64,000 nucleotides of DNA from Lepisosteus oculatus (taxonomy: Eukaryota; Chordata; Actinopteri; Semionotiformes; Lepisosteidae). The notes beneath the pieces were generated by a model. The model searched no databases and had not been told where the DNA came from. It was given only the letters and a program-made list of their open reading frames with translations. Position numbers and translations under genes: made by a program. How positions within the stretch are numbered: the first letter of the stretch is position 1; every line of letters starts with the position of its first letter. Of the stretch, positions 1-15,000 are shown piece by piece. The stretch is from assembly GCF_040954835.1 (NCBI RefSeq), contig NC_090703.1, forward strand, positions 16,567,444-16,631,443, written 5' to 3'.

Positions 1-3000
1 CTACACTCCACAAAGAATTATGGTGCATTTGACCTTAAGGAGTGGTCAAAGAACAAAGTCAAGGATATTTTTGATACGATACATATGTGTTATTTTGTTA
101 TGTGTTACAAAATAATCATAATCCTGTAAGGGGTTATGAAAATAATTTACCTTTATGAAAATAAAATATTACCTTTAGGAAAGGTCAGAGGTCATGGGCA
201 ATGCCATTTTGTTTTCCTGTTGATAATACTCTTTACGGAGTTATAACTGACCTGTAGGACAGGCCAAAGGTATTGATTGTACCTGTCTGCTTCATTTATC
301 TGTTTACAATAATTCCCACAGGCTACTATTATTACTTTTATTGTAATGGCTATGGCACAGCATAACAGACTGAAGTATCTTTGTTTTTCTGCTCCTGTTC
401 ACAGTCAGTGTGTCTCAACATGGGTGCAGTTGGGTGAGGCCATGCGGCAAGATATCATCACAGGGAACTGCAGCTGTGAGGATGCAGTGATCAGGCAGAG
501 AGAGGAGGTGTGAGTCGAGGGATTCCTGGTCGTCTGATGGGCCTCTATGTGAGTTTCTGCACCTCCCAACATGCCTCTCTCCCCAGGGAGGTAAAAAGAA
601 CTATCTCCTGCCATCCGGGGTGTCTGCCAAGGTTGAAGAGCTGAAAGTTTGTAAGTTATTTTCAGTTATATTCTCTATTGGAATACAGCTGGCATACACT
701 GTGACTTTGTTTTTTAGGTCTGTACTCAAGAGCTATTTGTCCTTAGAATCCACAAGGCAATTTGATTGATTCATGACACAAATAGAATTCAATATATGCA
801 CATTTGCCTTAAATTTGACTTGGCCCATAGTCTTTTTTAAATTAAAATCTTACTATATATAAACAATTGTGCTCGGTCTAAGTCTCTTCAAAAGTACAGA
901 CCCCCAAAAGACAAACTATTCCAGATGTTTCATGAGTGATCCACTCTCAATCCAAACAACCTACTTTTTTTACCTCAATTTTTACATATTCAAAAATCCA
1001 ACCAAGAAAAAAATATTTTGTAATGGGTTGTTTCTCTTGTTCCAAATCTTATCAAGTCAAATTTGATTTCTTTCTATATATGGTAAAAATGACCATATTA
1101 ACTTTTTTATATTTAGTTTAATATAAAAAATATACATCTGTCCAGTTGAGTTCTACATGGTGGCAAGGGCACACAGGGAAAACTATGCATCCATTAAAGA
1201 TTACATTAAGGATTAAGGTTGATAAAAGTAAAATAAACCTCCTGGCGGAACCAGGATTTTATATTTGGGGTTACAGGAACACCTTGTGGGGTAGCATTTT
1301 TAAATGGTAATTTTCTAAAAGAGGGTGCACTACAATTCTTCTCTGCACCAGTTACATTGCAACTCCTGTTTTACATTGTGGACAAAGTGATGTGATGTGC
1401 AAGCCAAAGCCAAAACCTTGTGCAACTTTCACTTATTTGCATGGGAACAATCTACAGCAATCTGCCACATATTTGCCGACGCTAATCATTTACAATATAC
1501 TAAATGATGGTACATTCTTAAAAACATTTAAGATGCATTGTAATTGTTTTCTACATTCCCATTTTCTTTTATTAGTACATTTAAGACAATATGGGATTTT
1601 AGTTAATACCTAAAATGGGGTGGCAAAGCCATATTTAGGTGGGGTGACAACCGCTACTCATTTGTCTATGCCTCTGGAAACACCATACCTTACAAACCTC
1701 TAGTAAACATCACAATTTAGATCACATCACATCACATTCACAGCCACCACTGGGGAGCCAATTGGGTGGATTGGAGGAGGGATGCAGAAAGATGAATGCG
1801 AACAGAACAGGACAGGCTGACAAGTTAGAGTAGATGAGGTGAGGGAACACCTGGTTGCTGTTATCCTTCCAGAGCTTGTGTTAGAAACGTTCGGGTTCAG
1901 AGAACAGCAGTTTCCAAAATGTATCAAGGTTTGTCAGAAATCCAGAGCGAGATGCTTTTTTATTTCTTTCATTCTACATCTTCTCATAGGCTTTTATATT
2001 CCTGTCAAATGTCATTAATTTTTGACTGCAAAAGTACATAAAATCAAAGCAATAATAAAAGAATTCAAGCAAGTTTGTTGCTTGCCTCCCTGAATTCTTT
2101 AGTGCACCAATGACAATACAACCTTATGTTCATATAGGACAAGAAAAACTTGAAAAGAGGTAAACAGTAAAGACTGAGCTACAGTACAGTACATTGCATG
2201 TTTAACAGCAGGTGATCATCATAGAAACAGACATGCTTCCCATTAAGTACAGTATGACCTCATAGCTAATTGCTAAATAATGAATTTATGTACTGGCAAG
2301 AGGGTGGTTCTGTGACTAATCATACAGAAGAGTGATAAAAAAGTCTGACAGATACCTGTAGCCAGAAAGCTGTTTAAGGAGTCAGGGAACAATTTAAGAG
2401 AAGAAAAAAGAGTGGAAAAAAGCTGTTTCTTTAACTGACATGAGCTACAAGAACTGAAAACCTTGTAAAGTGACTTGTATCTTCAATTCATCTAGCACCA
2501 TTTCTATGATACAGTATGTACAACCAGAAACACTTTGAAATGTCAATAAAATCATTTACAATCCAAAAAGTCTTAGGACACTCCAGTGTGCTGTACGGAA
2601 GAGTTTATATGCAAACATGTGCCAACATTTCAACAGATTCAATACCATGACCAAATCCTTCAGTCTGATCCTCACTAAAAATACTTTACCTCTCTCACTT
2701 TATTTGTGAATAAAGATGGTGAAAATGAGAGATTCCATAAAATAAACTTTGTAAATAAGTAAAAAAGCAATCAAAAAATTAGTTTAGGAGAGAAATGCTC
2801 CTGTAATTAATCTTAAAGGTTTGCTGTGAAAACCTGTATTTATGAACATCAGATTAGCTGAATTTACAGTAGCTAATACTGTATACTGTTTTAACTTAAA
2901 TTGGTTTTGGAAAAGTCAAACTATTTTCTTAACATTCATCACTGCAGTCTTAATTAATTATTTGCATAGACTTTCAAGGTCTTCGATGAAGGGTAAAATC

Positions 3001-5852
3001 TATCGTTATACATGCATTCTATTATTGTGAACCACAACCTGAATGGAAAGTGCAGAAATGATGAAAAATGTATATGAAAGAAAGTTATTTACCAGAGGTA
3101 ATTAAATATTCTTGTTTCCTTCTCAAGTAAACATAATATTGTGTGCTCCCACCATACTGAATGTTTCAACAGATATTAATTAATCATGTTAAGGCACCAA
3201 CAGAACTTGGAATATTCAGTATAAATGCAAATAGTGATCTAAAGATCTGGTTTGCACATAAACGATGTATGGTATTGCAAGTCCAGAAAACCCAAAGTCC
3301 CATTTAACTAAAACTTTTAGGAACTGTAGTTCTGGCTGCTAGCTTTGCTATATACTGTACTGTAGCTTCTGAATGGCGGCACAGAATGTTGATCCTATCA
3401 AACTGAATAATATTTAACTTGATGTGTAGGGAAAACTGTCATAAAAAACATTCTTTGATTCTTGCTTTCTAATAGAAGCTGTGAACCATATAGAATACCT
3501 GTATAAACAGACTAGGTCCTTTACAAATATTAATGTAGGTATACATTTTACCACTTTAAATATACTGTAGCTGTGTACTACATCTGCCAGCATTTGATCA
3601 GGGTTGCTCATGGGCTCAGACCAGGCACATCACCAAAATATAACATATATAGTACAGGTAAGTGGTAGGTCTTTCAGTCAGATTCAAAACAGTACAGGCC
3701 TTGATAGGTTCATCAGAGTAGAAATGTATGAAAATATACACTAGACCTAATAGCATATGATTGTGGTTTTTGAAACTACTAATTAAAAACATTTTAAGTT
3801 ACATTGTTATCATGTTACCAACAGTGGTGCTTATAAAACGTCATGAAAGTGTGCTACTTTGATTTTTAAGTGTTATGCACATGTCATGGTTAAGTGGCCT
3901 TCATACATCCTCATATTAAGCACTGGCTACAACATCTCATTTATTTATTTATTTGTATTACTGAATTGGTCACAATTACATCTCAATGACACAAGTTTTT
4001 GCCAGACTTACAGATTTCAGACTTCATTACACCCTCTCTACCCCCCAATTTAACTGTGATACATTTGCAATTGGAATTGACTTTGGGGTGATTCAATTTA
4101 ATCAATGTATATTATTTAGTGATTGATGAAATTCAAACTGTGTAATAACAGAGCATGTGTTATTGTTTGGAGGTAAATATATAGCTTGTGATAGAGCCTA
4201 CAGTATATGAAATAGGTCTGTAAGGTATTAAATAATATCTGGACATGTCAGACACTATTGGCATTAAAGATTTTGAAAAACACATTCCTATAAGATTAAA
4301 TATGGATGCTGTTTTGCTAAACTAACGCATTAACCTCAATGAGATAAGGAGCTTTGTGCAATATCCATCAACCAAAGACCATTCAAGGGGAAATACTTAA
4401 AGGAATATTAACTGAAGTTACTAAACTGCATAGTTCGCTACATATATACTGTATATAGTCTGTTTGCTACAGGCTTTCAGGATTCAGAAAAATAAATACC
4501 TCAGATTTTCTTTTTGAATTTGAAGTGTTTTGTCTTGCTAGGTTGTACTTACTAAAGCTGACTGTGTGCCTCATGTGGATGGTTAAGATATTAACAATAT
4601 CATTTTGTATACATTTCACAAAACCTGTTATTTCTGTGAGAGTTTTTGATCATTTAGTGCACTGCGATTGCCTTCTATGATTTGAAAAAATAAAAGTGAT
4701 GCTCATCGAGAAGCAGAAAGCTTCCAGATGCCTGATTAAAGTATAGGGATTAAGCAGTTTTTTTTTTTTATTACAGGGACCAAAGTGCAGTATCTTTGTG
4801 AAGTGGGCACACAAAGCAACAGATTACTTCTGTTGTCTTTCTGTTTGATCTTAAGTATAGATTAATCTAAAATGTTTACATCCACTAAGTCTACTCTTTT
4901 TACACATCATAAAAAATGAATATAATGCTAATGCAGCTCAATTGTGAGTGCACTTTTTTTATGAGAACAGAAAATTGCTGTAAAACTGTGTTTTAAATTG
5001 TGGTTTCTATCCTATAATTTCATGGCTTATTTGCTTATATTATTTTGTACATTCTGAGTGCTTTTTTATTGCTACCTTGGCACTTCTCAGTTTAGTACTG
5101 TAAAGCATCTCTCAATTTTCCAATATATTTTAGAAATGAGTTGGGCAAATTCAGAATCAGTCACAATGTTTTCATTCACTGTTTTTGTTGGCAAGGCAAA
5201 TATATAAGAATTTATGCTGAAATGAAGCCAAATCATGCAGGACTTATTATTAAACACAACTAAATCACAACTTTGCATACCCTCCAAAATATCCCATGAA
5301 AAATATTTATGGTCATTTTGAAAATATGCTTGTGCCATCTGTGAAAATGCTCCGTAACAAATGTTCTTTTGTATTATTTTAATATTTGTTGTCTAAAATA
5401 TCTGAATGAGAAAAATGTCAACACAATTGTAAACTAAAAAAACTCATTCACCCAAACGGAAAACAAAAAGAACCCCAAACAACATGGTTATTTTCAGGAT
5501 ATTTAAGGATACATGCTATGAAGAACATTATCAGCAGAACCTCAAAAATGTACTGCATCCGATTTAGAAACAAAATACAGTATTAAAAACTGTATAATTC
5601 TAAAATTAAAATACCTCTGACCAACTGACCAATATATTTATTACCTATAAAATGCCAATAAAAAATCTACTCAGGTCCAATCTTTGAGGCCACAGGTGAA
5701 TTCTTAATTAAACTAATTATTCACTTTAAGGAAACTAAAGCAAAATAAATTTCTAAGCTGGCTTCTAAAGTCTATAGGACTGTGAAACTTCAGGACTGGA
5801 ACTGAGGAACACAAGTGTGAGAAAAATGTCACAGAGGGATCGCAGGACTTAC
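1..5852. other. Intron 7 of the CRIM1-like gene (partial)
   Basis: AT-rich sequence with no exon matching the remaining antistasin or VWC repeats on the minus strand. Bases 405-614 are somewhat GC-richer but code no Cys-rich module. A short CATCA tract lies at 1722-1740. TACAGTA/TACTGTA heptamers are frequent. Nothing else recognised. Confidence 0.6.
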
Positions 5853-6006
5853 ACATATCCATGAGGGCAAGTCTTACTGCAAGACACTGGACGGCACTTT
5901 GGTGTCAGAGTGGTGCATTCACACACTTCACATCCATAGATATCCTTTTCAAAGCCAAAAGGACACTGCAGAGAGCAGTGTGTCCCAAGATCTGGACAGG
6001 AGTCGT
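5853..6006 (-). CDS. CRIM1-like exon 7: antistasin-like repeats 2 and start of 3
   Basis: The acceptor TTTCAG continues phase 1. One full repeat (CSLQCPFGFEKDIYGCEVCEC) is followed by the start of the next (CRPVSCSKTCPHGYV). Human CRIM1 has CTLNCPFGF and CRPIICDKYCPLG here. The GTAAGT donor at 5852-5847 splits the codon in phase 2, the only non-phase-1 junction of the gene so far. The partner exon completing repeat 3 was not found in bases 1-5852. Confidence 0.83.
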
Positions 6007-9000
6007 CTGAAAACAAAAATAAAGTCACTTTTAGACTGATGGACTTAAAGACAGAAGAGAAACAGACCAAGAAATGCAAAGAAGAATTAGATACTCTGGA
6101 GAAGTATGCAATTTGGATGGCACATTCACAATAATCACAGCCTCTTTAAATTACCAGCAGTTTAAGAAATGAGAAACGCATGTTTAATGATGCTATCAAG
6201 AGCCCAGGTGGAAAAAGGTAGAAGATACTGTACTATAAGACCCAGAGATAGTGACACAAACAAGAAGATAGATCAGTACTCACATCACTTAGATTTCACA
6301 GTTTTCTGAAAACCCATCCACCCATCCATTATCTGAAAACCACTTATTCTTGATAAGTGTTTCAGCAATCTTTAGCTTATCCTGGAAGCTTATAGTGTAA
6401 AACAGGATTACACTATTTATGGAACAATAGTCCATTACAGGGCACACACAAGAACATGGTGACAAGTTAGAAACACCAATTAGCATAGCTGGAATGTGAC
6501 GACAACCAGGCTGGCAAAAACCTAGGAGAACAAGCAAATTCTACAAAAAAGACATCCCAGTCTAGAATCTAACACTGTACCCAAGAGCTGTCCCAAGTCT
6601 GCAGTTCTAACCATCCATACCACCTAACTGCCCATGTTCTGAAATTGCAGTACATTCACAAATGAATGTTAAGTGATTAGTGAGAGGTACAGTACAAGAC
6701 ATACTGTACATTGATACATTTATAAGACACTACCATGGTTATTTTTATGATATTAATAAGAACTTACAGGCTTAATGCAATGAATTAAAATACAAGTGTT
6801 ACATCCCAGTGTGTGGTCCATATGTGTTTTGTTGCTGTTCCACACTTCCTGACCTTGATTGTTCTCCCTCCCCCATTGGTCCATCATTACATCATTGTTT
6901 CTGTGTGACATCATCTTCAATTAACTCTCGGTCAATCAGAACGCAGATTATTCAGTATATTAGTTGGAGGTTTTCAGAAGGAAGGGGCCTTTTTTTTTAC
7001 TTAGTTTCTGCTCGGCTTAGCTTCGGTTTCGCTTCGCTTTTGGTTTTGGTTTTTGCTTCGGTTTTGGCTTCATTTCGCTTCGTGTGTGTGTGTGTGTGTT
7101 TTTGTATAGCTTCGGCTTTGTTGGTTTGTGTTCGTCTCTTTGTACTTTGTTTTCTTGTGTGTTTATCCTTGTTTTGCCATTACCTTGTGGAGATGTATTG
7201 TATCAACCTCTGTGTTCGTACCCAGTTACTTGTGTCAACTCTCGTTTTCCCTTTGGTATTTGTAGTTCAATTGTGTATTTGTGTGAACTCTTGTGTATTG
7301 GGTTTGTTTAGGTTGTTGGGTAACTTTTTGCACACGTAGTTGATTTTTGTATTAGTAATACTAGTTTAGTATGGGAGAGTGGCTTTTGTCTTGTATGGTT
7401 TTGGGTAGTCAGTGAAGGTTAGCTAGGGCGTTTGAAGATGCTGAAGACCGAGTGTTTTGGGTTTTCTTTTGTAGTTAGGTCAGCTTCCCTCACTTTCTTA
7501 GCCAGCTCTATTTTGATTGTTGTTTTCTTTTATTTGGCACCACTCTAGTTCCCTACCCCTGTGTGTTATTGTGTCTTATTATGTACCAGTCACTTATTCA
7601 CATTAAAATAATCACTTTTGGCACCAACATTTGTTATCACGCTTCCTAAGTACCTCACCAGAACCCACCTGCATCCAAAAACTATCCTAAATGTTACACC
7701 CCTTTACCCCTAGACGCTTGGAGTCATAACACAAGTAAGCAATGTTGTGATGGGAAGATCATCTAAAATACAACACATAAAAATACACTAAGCAATTACA
7801 GACAAAACCATAACATTATACTTTGTATGAAGATGAACAGAAATCTTAAAACTATTAAAACATACTTGTTAGGCACTGGCATAGTAGGCATCCATTTCTG
7901 TCTTGCACAAAGCCATATGGACAGTCTCTCTCGGAAAGGAAGCAGTTCTCCAATTTTGGACATAAAATTGGACTCACGGTTTCATAAGTTGGCTCTGTGA
8001 AGTAAAAAAAGGACAGAAACAGTATAATTTTCTACTGAAGCAGTCTATTTTCATAAACTATGGTTGCAAGACAAATGCATGCTCATCGAAATGAGAAGTG
8101 GTGAATGTTAAAAAACATACTTTTTTTGCTCAGGAACAGAACTACAAGTAGGACAAACTAGCTTAATATTACTAATTTATGCTTTAAGATCTTTTAGTCA
8201 AATATCCAAAATTTCAACACAATAGAGATTGTGTAATACATATAACATGTAAATGTAAAAACAGCACTATAAACTGGCCAATAGACCAAGAACAAAATAA
8301 AATTCTACAATAAAAGCTACACTGAAAGTTAAGCATTAAAACAAATTTTTAAAATGTTGATAGTTTTAGTGTCTTTTATGGATTTCAGTAGTACTGTATG
8401 TTCCACAGATGCAATGCTACATGTGAGGCTCTTTTGCCCACTGCGTGGAGCCTGGTCTTCAGCAAAATAAGTACAACAAATAAAAGATAACATGATCAAG
8501 TAAAAAGAAATAGCCATGATCAAGGCTTAAGAATTCAAAGGAAGACTTTATGGTAGATTAAAATATTGTTGAACCAGTAAATACATGTTTTATATTTGTA
8601 TAATCAATATGGCAAGGATGATTAAATTTTTACTCAATTTTTCTTTAGATATAATGTGATTATGACATCAGGTACTAGATTTCATATTTTATGCTTAAGT
8701 GTAAAACTGCTTTGGAAATATGTTTTTACTTGAACATGGCAATAATCTTCAAATGATTAGCTATTTACCTAAGAAGACAAAATCACCTGATCAAGAGATG
8801 GCAACATATTTTACAAAGGCTTGAAATTTGGAGCCTACTCCTATCCCAACAAATGAGATTGTGATGAGAGTTATTCATTTGTCATTGGGGTTTCTTTCAT
8901 TGCAGTCATTGTGTGTGTTAATGTAAAAATAAATGCTAATTAGAGCTGGGCTGGAATGGGGGAATCTTCCAGAATTGTGGATATCTATACTGTGGATATT

Positions 9001-12000
9001 TGGGCCCATATTTATAGAAATTTTTACATCAACTCCATGTGATTCATTTAGTCTGATATTCATACACATTTCTAAGAGCTCTGCTTAACCTAGTGGAGTA
9101 GAGAAGCCTGCTTAGTTTGTTGCAGTGTTTGATGCCAGTGATTGTACTGTAATTTGATATGTTGCTAGGATACTACAGAAGCCAACACCACTTCCAGGAG
9201 ATCTGATTTCATTATATTAAAAGTGGAGCCCAAAATTAAACCCATATTTTAGAGTATCAAAACAAAAGATAATTATAATTGAGTGTTCTACTTAAGCATG
9301 GCATCCTTTAATCTAAACTGTGTTTAAAAAATAAAATTGTATTGATTTATTTTGGGTTAGCATATGAATTTGATATTTGTAGCCAGCAATAGAATTGCCT
9401 GATACAGTTGTGTAAACATATACAGTAGGCACCCCTGGTTTAACTGTGTTTCTAAAAATTTCTAAGTGAACAGAAGGTGACACAACCTCTACATGATACA
9501 ATGTTAAACCGAAAACCTTTCTATTAATATTCTAGTAATATTAATGCAAAATTACTATTTATTTGCTGATTATAACATTGAAAAAAATAAAAAAGGGAAT
9601 ATGCATGTGCTAAGGTTTGGACATCCTTCCAATTGATTCTTTACTTTTTTGTGTGTTTTTCAAAGGCCTGTAAACTTGATTGACTCGTTAGCCTTTCAAT
9701 TAAGTCAGGGAAAACCCAGAAATATCTTTGATACAACTGCTGGAAGATCTACATAGCAGAACCAACAGATCACTCTTCAAAAAAAGTCAAGTATCTGAAG
9801 TATGCAAAACAACACCTTAGTAAAACGGAAACTATTAGGAAAGTGCTGTGGACCGATGAGACAAAAAACAAACCTTTTGGCATCAACCACAGAAGATACA
9901 TTTGGAGAATAACAGGCGAAGCAAAACTCATCTGCTTGAAAACTGAGGTACAGTAGCTGCATATAATAATCGTATTCATTATCGAAGTAACTTCACAGAA
10001 ATAAGACATTCTGGCCATTCTCAGAAATAAACATGTATTTCCCATTAAATCATTTTTAAATAATAAAGCTATTGAGTTATTCAAAATGGGATGTTGGAAA
10101 CTGTAAACCACCTGATGACACATGAAAAAGGTGAATCAATTAGATGAGCTTTATTTTCTTTTTATAAAAAATATATAATTTATTGCAAACACATAGTTCT
10201 GGAGTGTAACGCTATTTTGTAGGCTGGAGGTATATTTGGAAAAGAGACCAACGTAGTACAAGAAATTAGAAGAGATCAAGATGCACTTTAATGCATAATA
10301 GAGATGCAATAATAGGTTGATATTGTGTCTGATACGATTGGGAGATTAGAGTTAAAATAAGATACAAGCCACAATATTTCAAATTAAACATCCAGGAAAA
10401 TTAGCCAACACTATTGTGTGCTTGTACAGTCGATGCCTAGCCCTAGTCATTAAATAACTTTCTGCTTGAAGCTAAATCTGTACAGTCATATTTCAACAAC
10501 TAAGGAACAAAATAGAGGAAGATGGAAATCAAGTCAAATTCAGCAAAGCAGCAGGTGAGGCCTAGTGCTCACTGTTCTTTAAAAAGTATCACGCTGTCGC
10601 ACTGTACCTTCACAGAAAGGGCAGCACTCCCCAGGGATTTTGACTGGGCTCTGGCAGGTCTGCTTGCAGGCCATGGCGGTGCAGTGGGGATCTCCGTTCA
10701 CACACTGGCAGAAGGTGCAGTCATCTTCTTTCCACTGCTCCTCGTGTTGTCGCAGCTTGTTGTTCACCCAGCAGCTGGCATCCGTGTTTCCCAGAGACAG
10801 CAGCTCCACATCTTAAAAGCAGAGATATCAAGCCCGGTTCAGACAAGATGAGTTTAAAGGGGTTCAGTTTTTTTTATGTGTTGTACACTATATTTAGGCC
10901 ACTCCAAATTGATCATGTTGTTCACAGGATGTATATTTACTTAACCACATTTAGATAACAGTTACAGTATAACACCCTGGAACTCACAACAGGCAACCCA
11001 CTGAAGCTAAGCAGGTTTGAGTCAGGCCAGTACTTGGATGGGAGACCTCCTGGGAAAGCTAAGAGCTGCTGGAAGAGGTGTTAGTGGAGCCAGTAGAGGG
11101 TGCTCACCCTGTGGTCTATGTGGGTCCTAATGCCCCAGTATAGTGACATGGACACAACACTGTAAAAAAGGCCCCCTCCTTCAAATAAGATGTAAAACCG
11201 AGAATCTGATTCTGTGTGATCATTAAAAATCCCTTTCTGTTTTTTAGAAAAGAGTAGGGGTGTTACCCTGGCATCCTGGCCAAATTTCCCATTGTCCTTT
11301 ACCAATCATGGCTTCCTAATAATAACTGTCTATAAATTGGTTTCATCACTCTGTTCTCCTCCCCACTGATAGCTGATGTGTGGTGAGTGTTCTGGCGCAC
11401 TATAGCTGATATATCATCCAGGTGGGGCTGCACATTGGTGGTGGTGAAGGGGAGTCCCCACTACCTATAAAGCGCTTTTAATAGTGTCCAGAAAAGTGCT
11501 TTATAATTGTAAGCAAGTATTATTATTTTTATTAATGTTATTAATGTGTTGGAGCTTTTAAAGAAACATTTTGATATGTTACTACAATGTGCCTGAACTC
11601 GGTTAATTTTCTCCTTGACTATACCAGAACTGCTTGTTGTATTTCTTTCCATGTGGGTCTGATTTGCTAGGACTGGTGTGCCTCACAATGAAATCTGACT
11701 TCTCAGATATTTACAAAACCCCAAGTGGCCCAAATCCATAGATTGGGGCCTCACCTTCCAATGAGAGGTTAGAGGTGACAAGAAATAAAACCCAAAGCTA
11801 CTTCCCCAAGAACTGTAGTTCAACTCAGCTCATAAAACGTGGAGGCACTGGAAGAGCCTACACCTTTTACATATGGTAACTAAGTTATGTACAGTACATA
11901 TTTTCCAAACCTAAAATTGGTTTGTAGAAGCTGCATAAGAAAGTCTCCGCAAAAAACTGGCTGAGCAAGATATGGCTAAAAATGGAAGTGCCAGATTCCT

Positions 12001-15000
12001 TCATGAAGGCTCACACTGTTTGAAATGTGCTGCTTATTTTTAAAAGGCAATGATGTCATTTATGAATTCTTTCTCTGAGCTACAGAGCTGGAGGAGCCAT
12101 GTAAATACAGTGAATGGAATTCTTGTTACACATTAATGACAGAATCTTACACCTACAATACTGTCGCTACAGGAATATAGTAACTGATGTTGCTAGTGAA
12201 GGAGAAAAAAAATAAAAGCCAAAAAGAATAATTTGGTATTGCCCTAATGTTCTGGGATTTCACAGAAAAATATAAATAGTGCATCTTTAAAAAATTCAAG
12301 ACATTTTTCTGTAATTTAAAATCACAAACAAAATGATGCTAGCAGTAATCTACTAATCAGGTAGATTTTAGGTCATTAATATTTATCTATGATGCAAGAT
12401 GTTGTAAGGTTTCACATTAATAATAACAGAATACCTGAAGCAGAAAGGAAGACTAAGCTAATAATACATGTTTTATATGTCTTGTGCCAAGGAAATGGCC
12501 ACAATAAATAGAGGGCCTGTGATTGGGTCTTGACTACTATACTGCACTGAGGTTCTTTACTTTTGGTTTCTAAAGAAATCAAAACCTAAACCCATTCTCC
12601 AGTAGCAAATTCCAAAGGCACCACTTGATGGACGATGGAGAGCTGCCGTCAAAGAGTGGGTTTTGAATCTGAGTTTGGCAGAGCAGTAAATGATTAAATC
12701 TGGACTTTTAAGTCTTTTTTTCTAAAGCCTTACTTTGTCCTTTGGAGTTTTTAAGACATATGTAAAACTACTTTTAATGTTAAATTAAAACTCAAGCCCT
12801 CGCAAAACCCTCATGAGAATAAGGTCCCATAAAACCAGGGAGAATAACAGGAAGTATGGAAGCCACACACCTGTTTTTCAGACTTTTAAAGATGTCCAAG
12901 AGAATTTAAAAAATCTTGATATTCTGGTATTTTTTTTCATTTTATTTAAAAGAAAGGTATTTAATTTTACAATCCAGAGATACAAAAGATTGCCTATGTT
13001 TTTAAGTATTATTCTCTGTGCCTTGACACCACCACAATAAAAATTAGAGAAGTGCAGATACATATTTACATATTTAACTTTAGATTTTCAATGCATAAAG
13101 AAGCCCAAAAGAGAGAAGAAGCCTTGTATTATACACACTTTATAGAAATTCTTAAAGTTTGGGAGGTATGAAAACAACCAAATCACTTTTGGCCAACTGT
13201 TCAGCATCATAATCATTCCAGATGTTTCTTTCAGAAAATATATACTGTATATATCATACACAAATCCCTCTCTTTTCACATTTTGCCTTAAGCATCCCTC
13301 CTCTACTCGATCTGCACCTTTGCAGTTTCCCCTTAGTTAATTCCTCACTCTACATTGGAGTTCCAGTCTCCCTGTCCTACAGCCAGTCAGGGTAAGTGAA
13401 ATTCCAACATAACTAACTACCCGATAAACATCCTCATCAAGTCAGTTTATATTTACAAAAAACATAATTTCTGTTACAGACTTTTAAAATTATAGGTGCA
13501 AAATATCAACAATGAGCTAATATCTATACTACAACTCATGCTATATTTGGAGCAATTTTGTTCTCAAATACTGTAGCATAAGGCATTGGCATTTCAATCT
13601 GTGGACCCCCTGCTTAATTTAAATGACTAGTTTCAACACATTTCTCAGCATGGACTACTTATACCCATGTCTAAAGGTTTCTGAGACTACACCTCAAAGA
13701 TATCTATGAATAAAAAGACCAGTATTTATTAACTTCGTCCTCACAAGGACAACTGGGCTGAAAATGTACAGCCTGGTGAGTTTCTAAACAACTGAATTAG
13801 TTAGGTAAATGCATTCTTGTTTGTCATAAAGCTGTATCATAAAGCTGTATCCAAGATGTATCCACCTGAAAATATCTAGGTTGGTAAAAGGGAAATTTTC
13901 ATTAAAAAAATCAACAGAGAAAATACCATTGCATTTTTTACAATTGCAATCTTTACCTAGGCATACTGGGCAGCACTCTCCCTCTGGAATGTAGAAGTTC
14001 TCACAGTCCAGTCCTGCACATTCTGCTTTGGAGCAGAAAGATATTCCTCCTCGACATTGACAGAGCCAGCAAGTATCCATTCTGTACACTTCCCCATCCG
14101 AGAACTCCTTCCCATCGTGAACACACTTTGGGGAAACTGTCAAAGAGGGGAAAGAATGAATAACGAAGACGTGTTGGTTGGAACAAATTCAACTGAGGTT
14201 TGTGTGCTGTATTAAGTAGTACACAATAATCACAATGTGTACTGTTCAAAACCCTAATGATATTAAAAAACAGAGATATTTAGTGATATTAAACTGATAT
14301 CAAAACTATGACAGTGCTCCCCCTCTTTATAACAAAATCAAAGCATAACATTGTTAAAGACTTGATGTTCTAACGGAAGAATTTAATTAAAGAGCGTGCA
14401 ATGTATAAATGCTAACAATAACATAATTACTTCTAATAATTGTTCTTTTGTTTTAATTGTGGAAAAAATAAAATGTAAATTGCTGATAAGACCACTGAAC
14501 TTAGGATGGAGGTTTTCAATTCTGCCATGACCTTTGGGAAAGAATAATAAAGTAGTAAAAACAAAAGCAGTAAAAAAGAATAGTACAGAGATATTTCTAG
14601 TCTTTCTAACTAGGGCAGCATAAAGGCAACATTGATGAAACAGATCTCTTGACAGGAAAGCCATGTGTAGGCAGCAGACACACAGGGTAAAGCCTCCAAA
14701 AGTACCGGAAACGTCCGCTGTCTCAGGGGTAAGTCTTGAGTATGAGAGATAAGCTAAGAACAATGCCTACTGCACAGATCATTACAGAGTGCTGACAGAC
14801 TGCATCTGCTAGTCCACAGACACTGCGACTTGTAGAGGTCAAGTCTTACCTTGTTTCTCAGTTTTCCTACAGAATCTCATTTACCCAAATTTTGAATTCC
14901 TACTCCACCTCTAAAAGTATTTAAAATGATATACATTTTTAAGAAAGTGGGTGGCATGGTGTGTGACAGTCAGTTCTGCTGTCTTAGAGCTCTTGGGTTC

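Noticed and set aside
405-614. A GC-richer minus-strand open frame as the next CRIM1-like exon
   Set aside because: The translation has few cysteines in the wrong spacing and no phase-2 acceptor that would join exon 7.
6809-7339. A 176-codon plus-strand open frame rich in Phe, Val, Leu and Cys
   Set aside because: It arises from the T/G-rich low-complexity part of the LTR-like block; no domain or known family fits and codon use is not gene-like.
10970-11080. A 5S rRNA gene
   Set aside because: Only the internal promoter boxes are conserved; the rest diverges and continues into a SINE body, and a second copy has the same chimeric layout.
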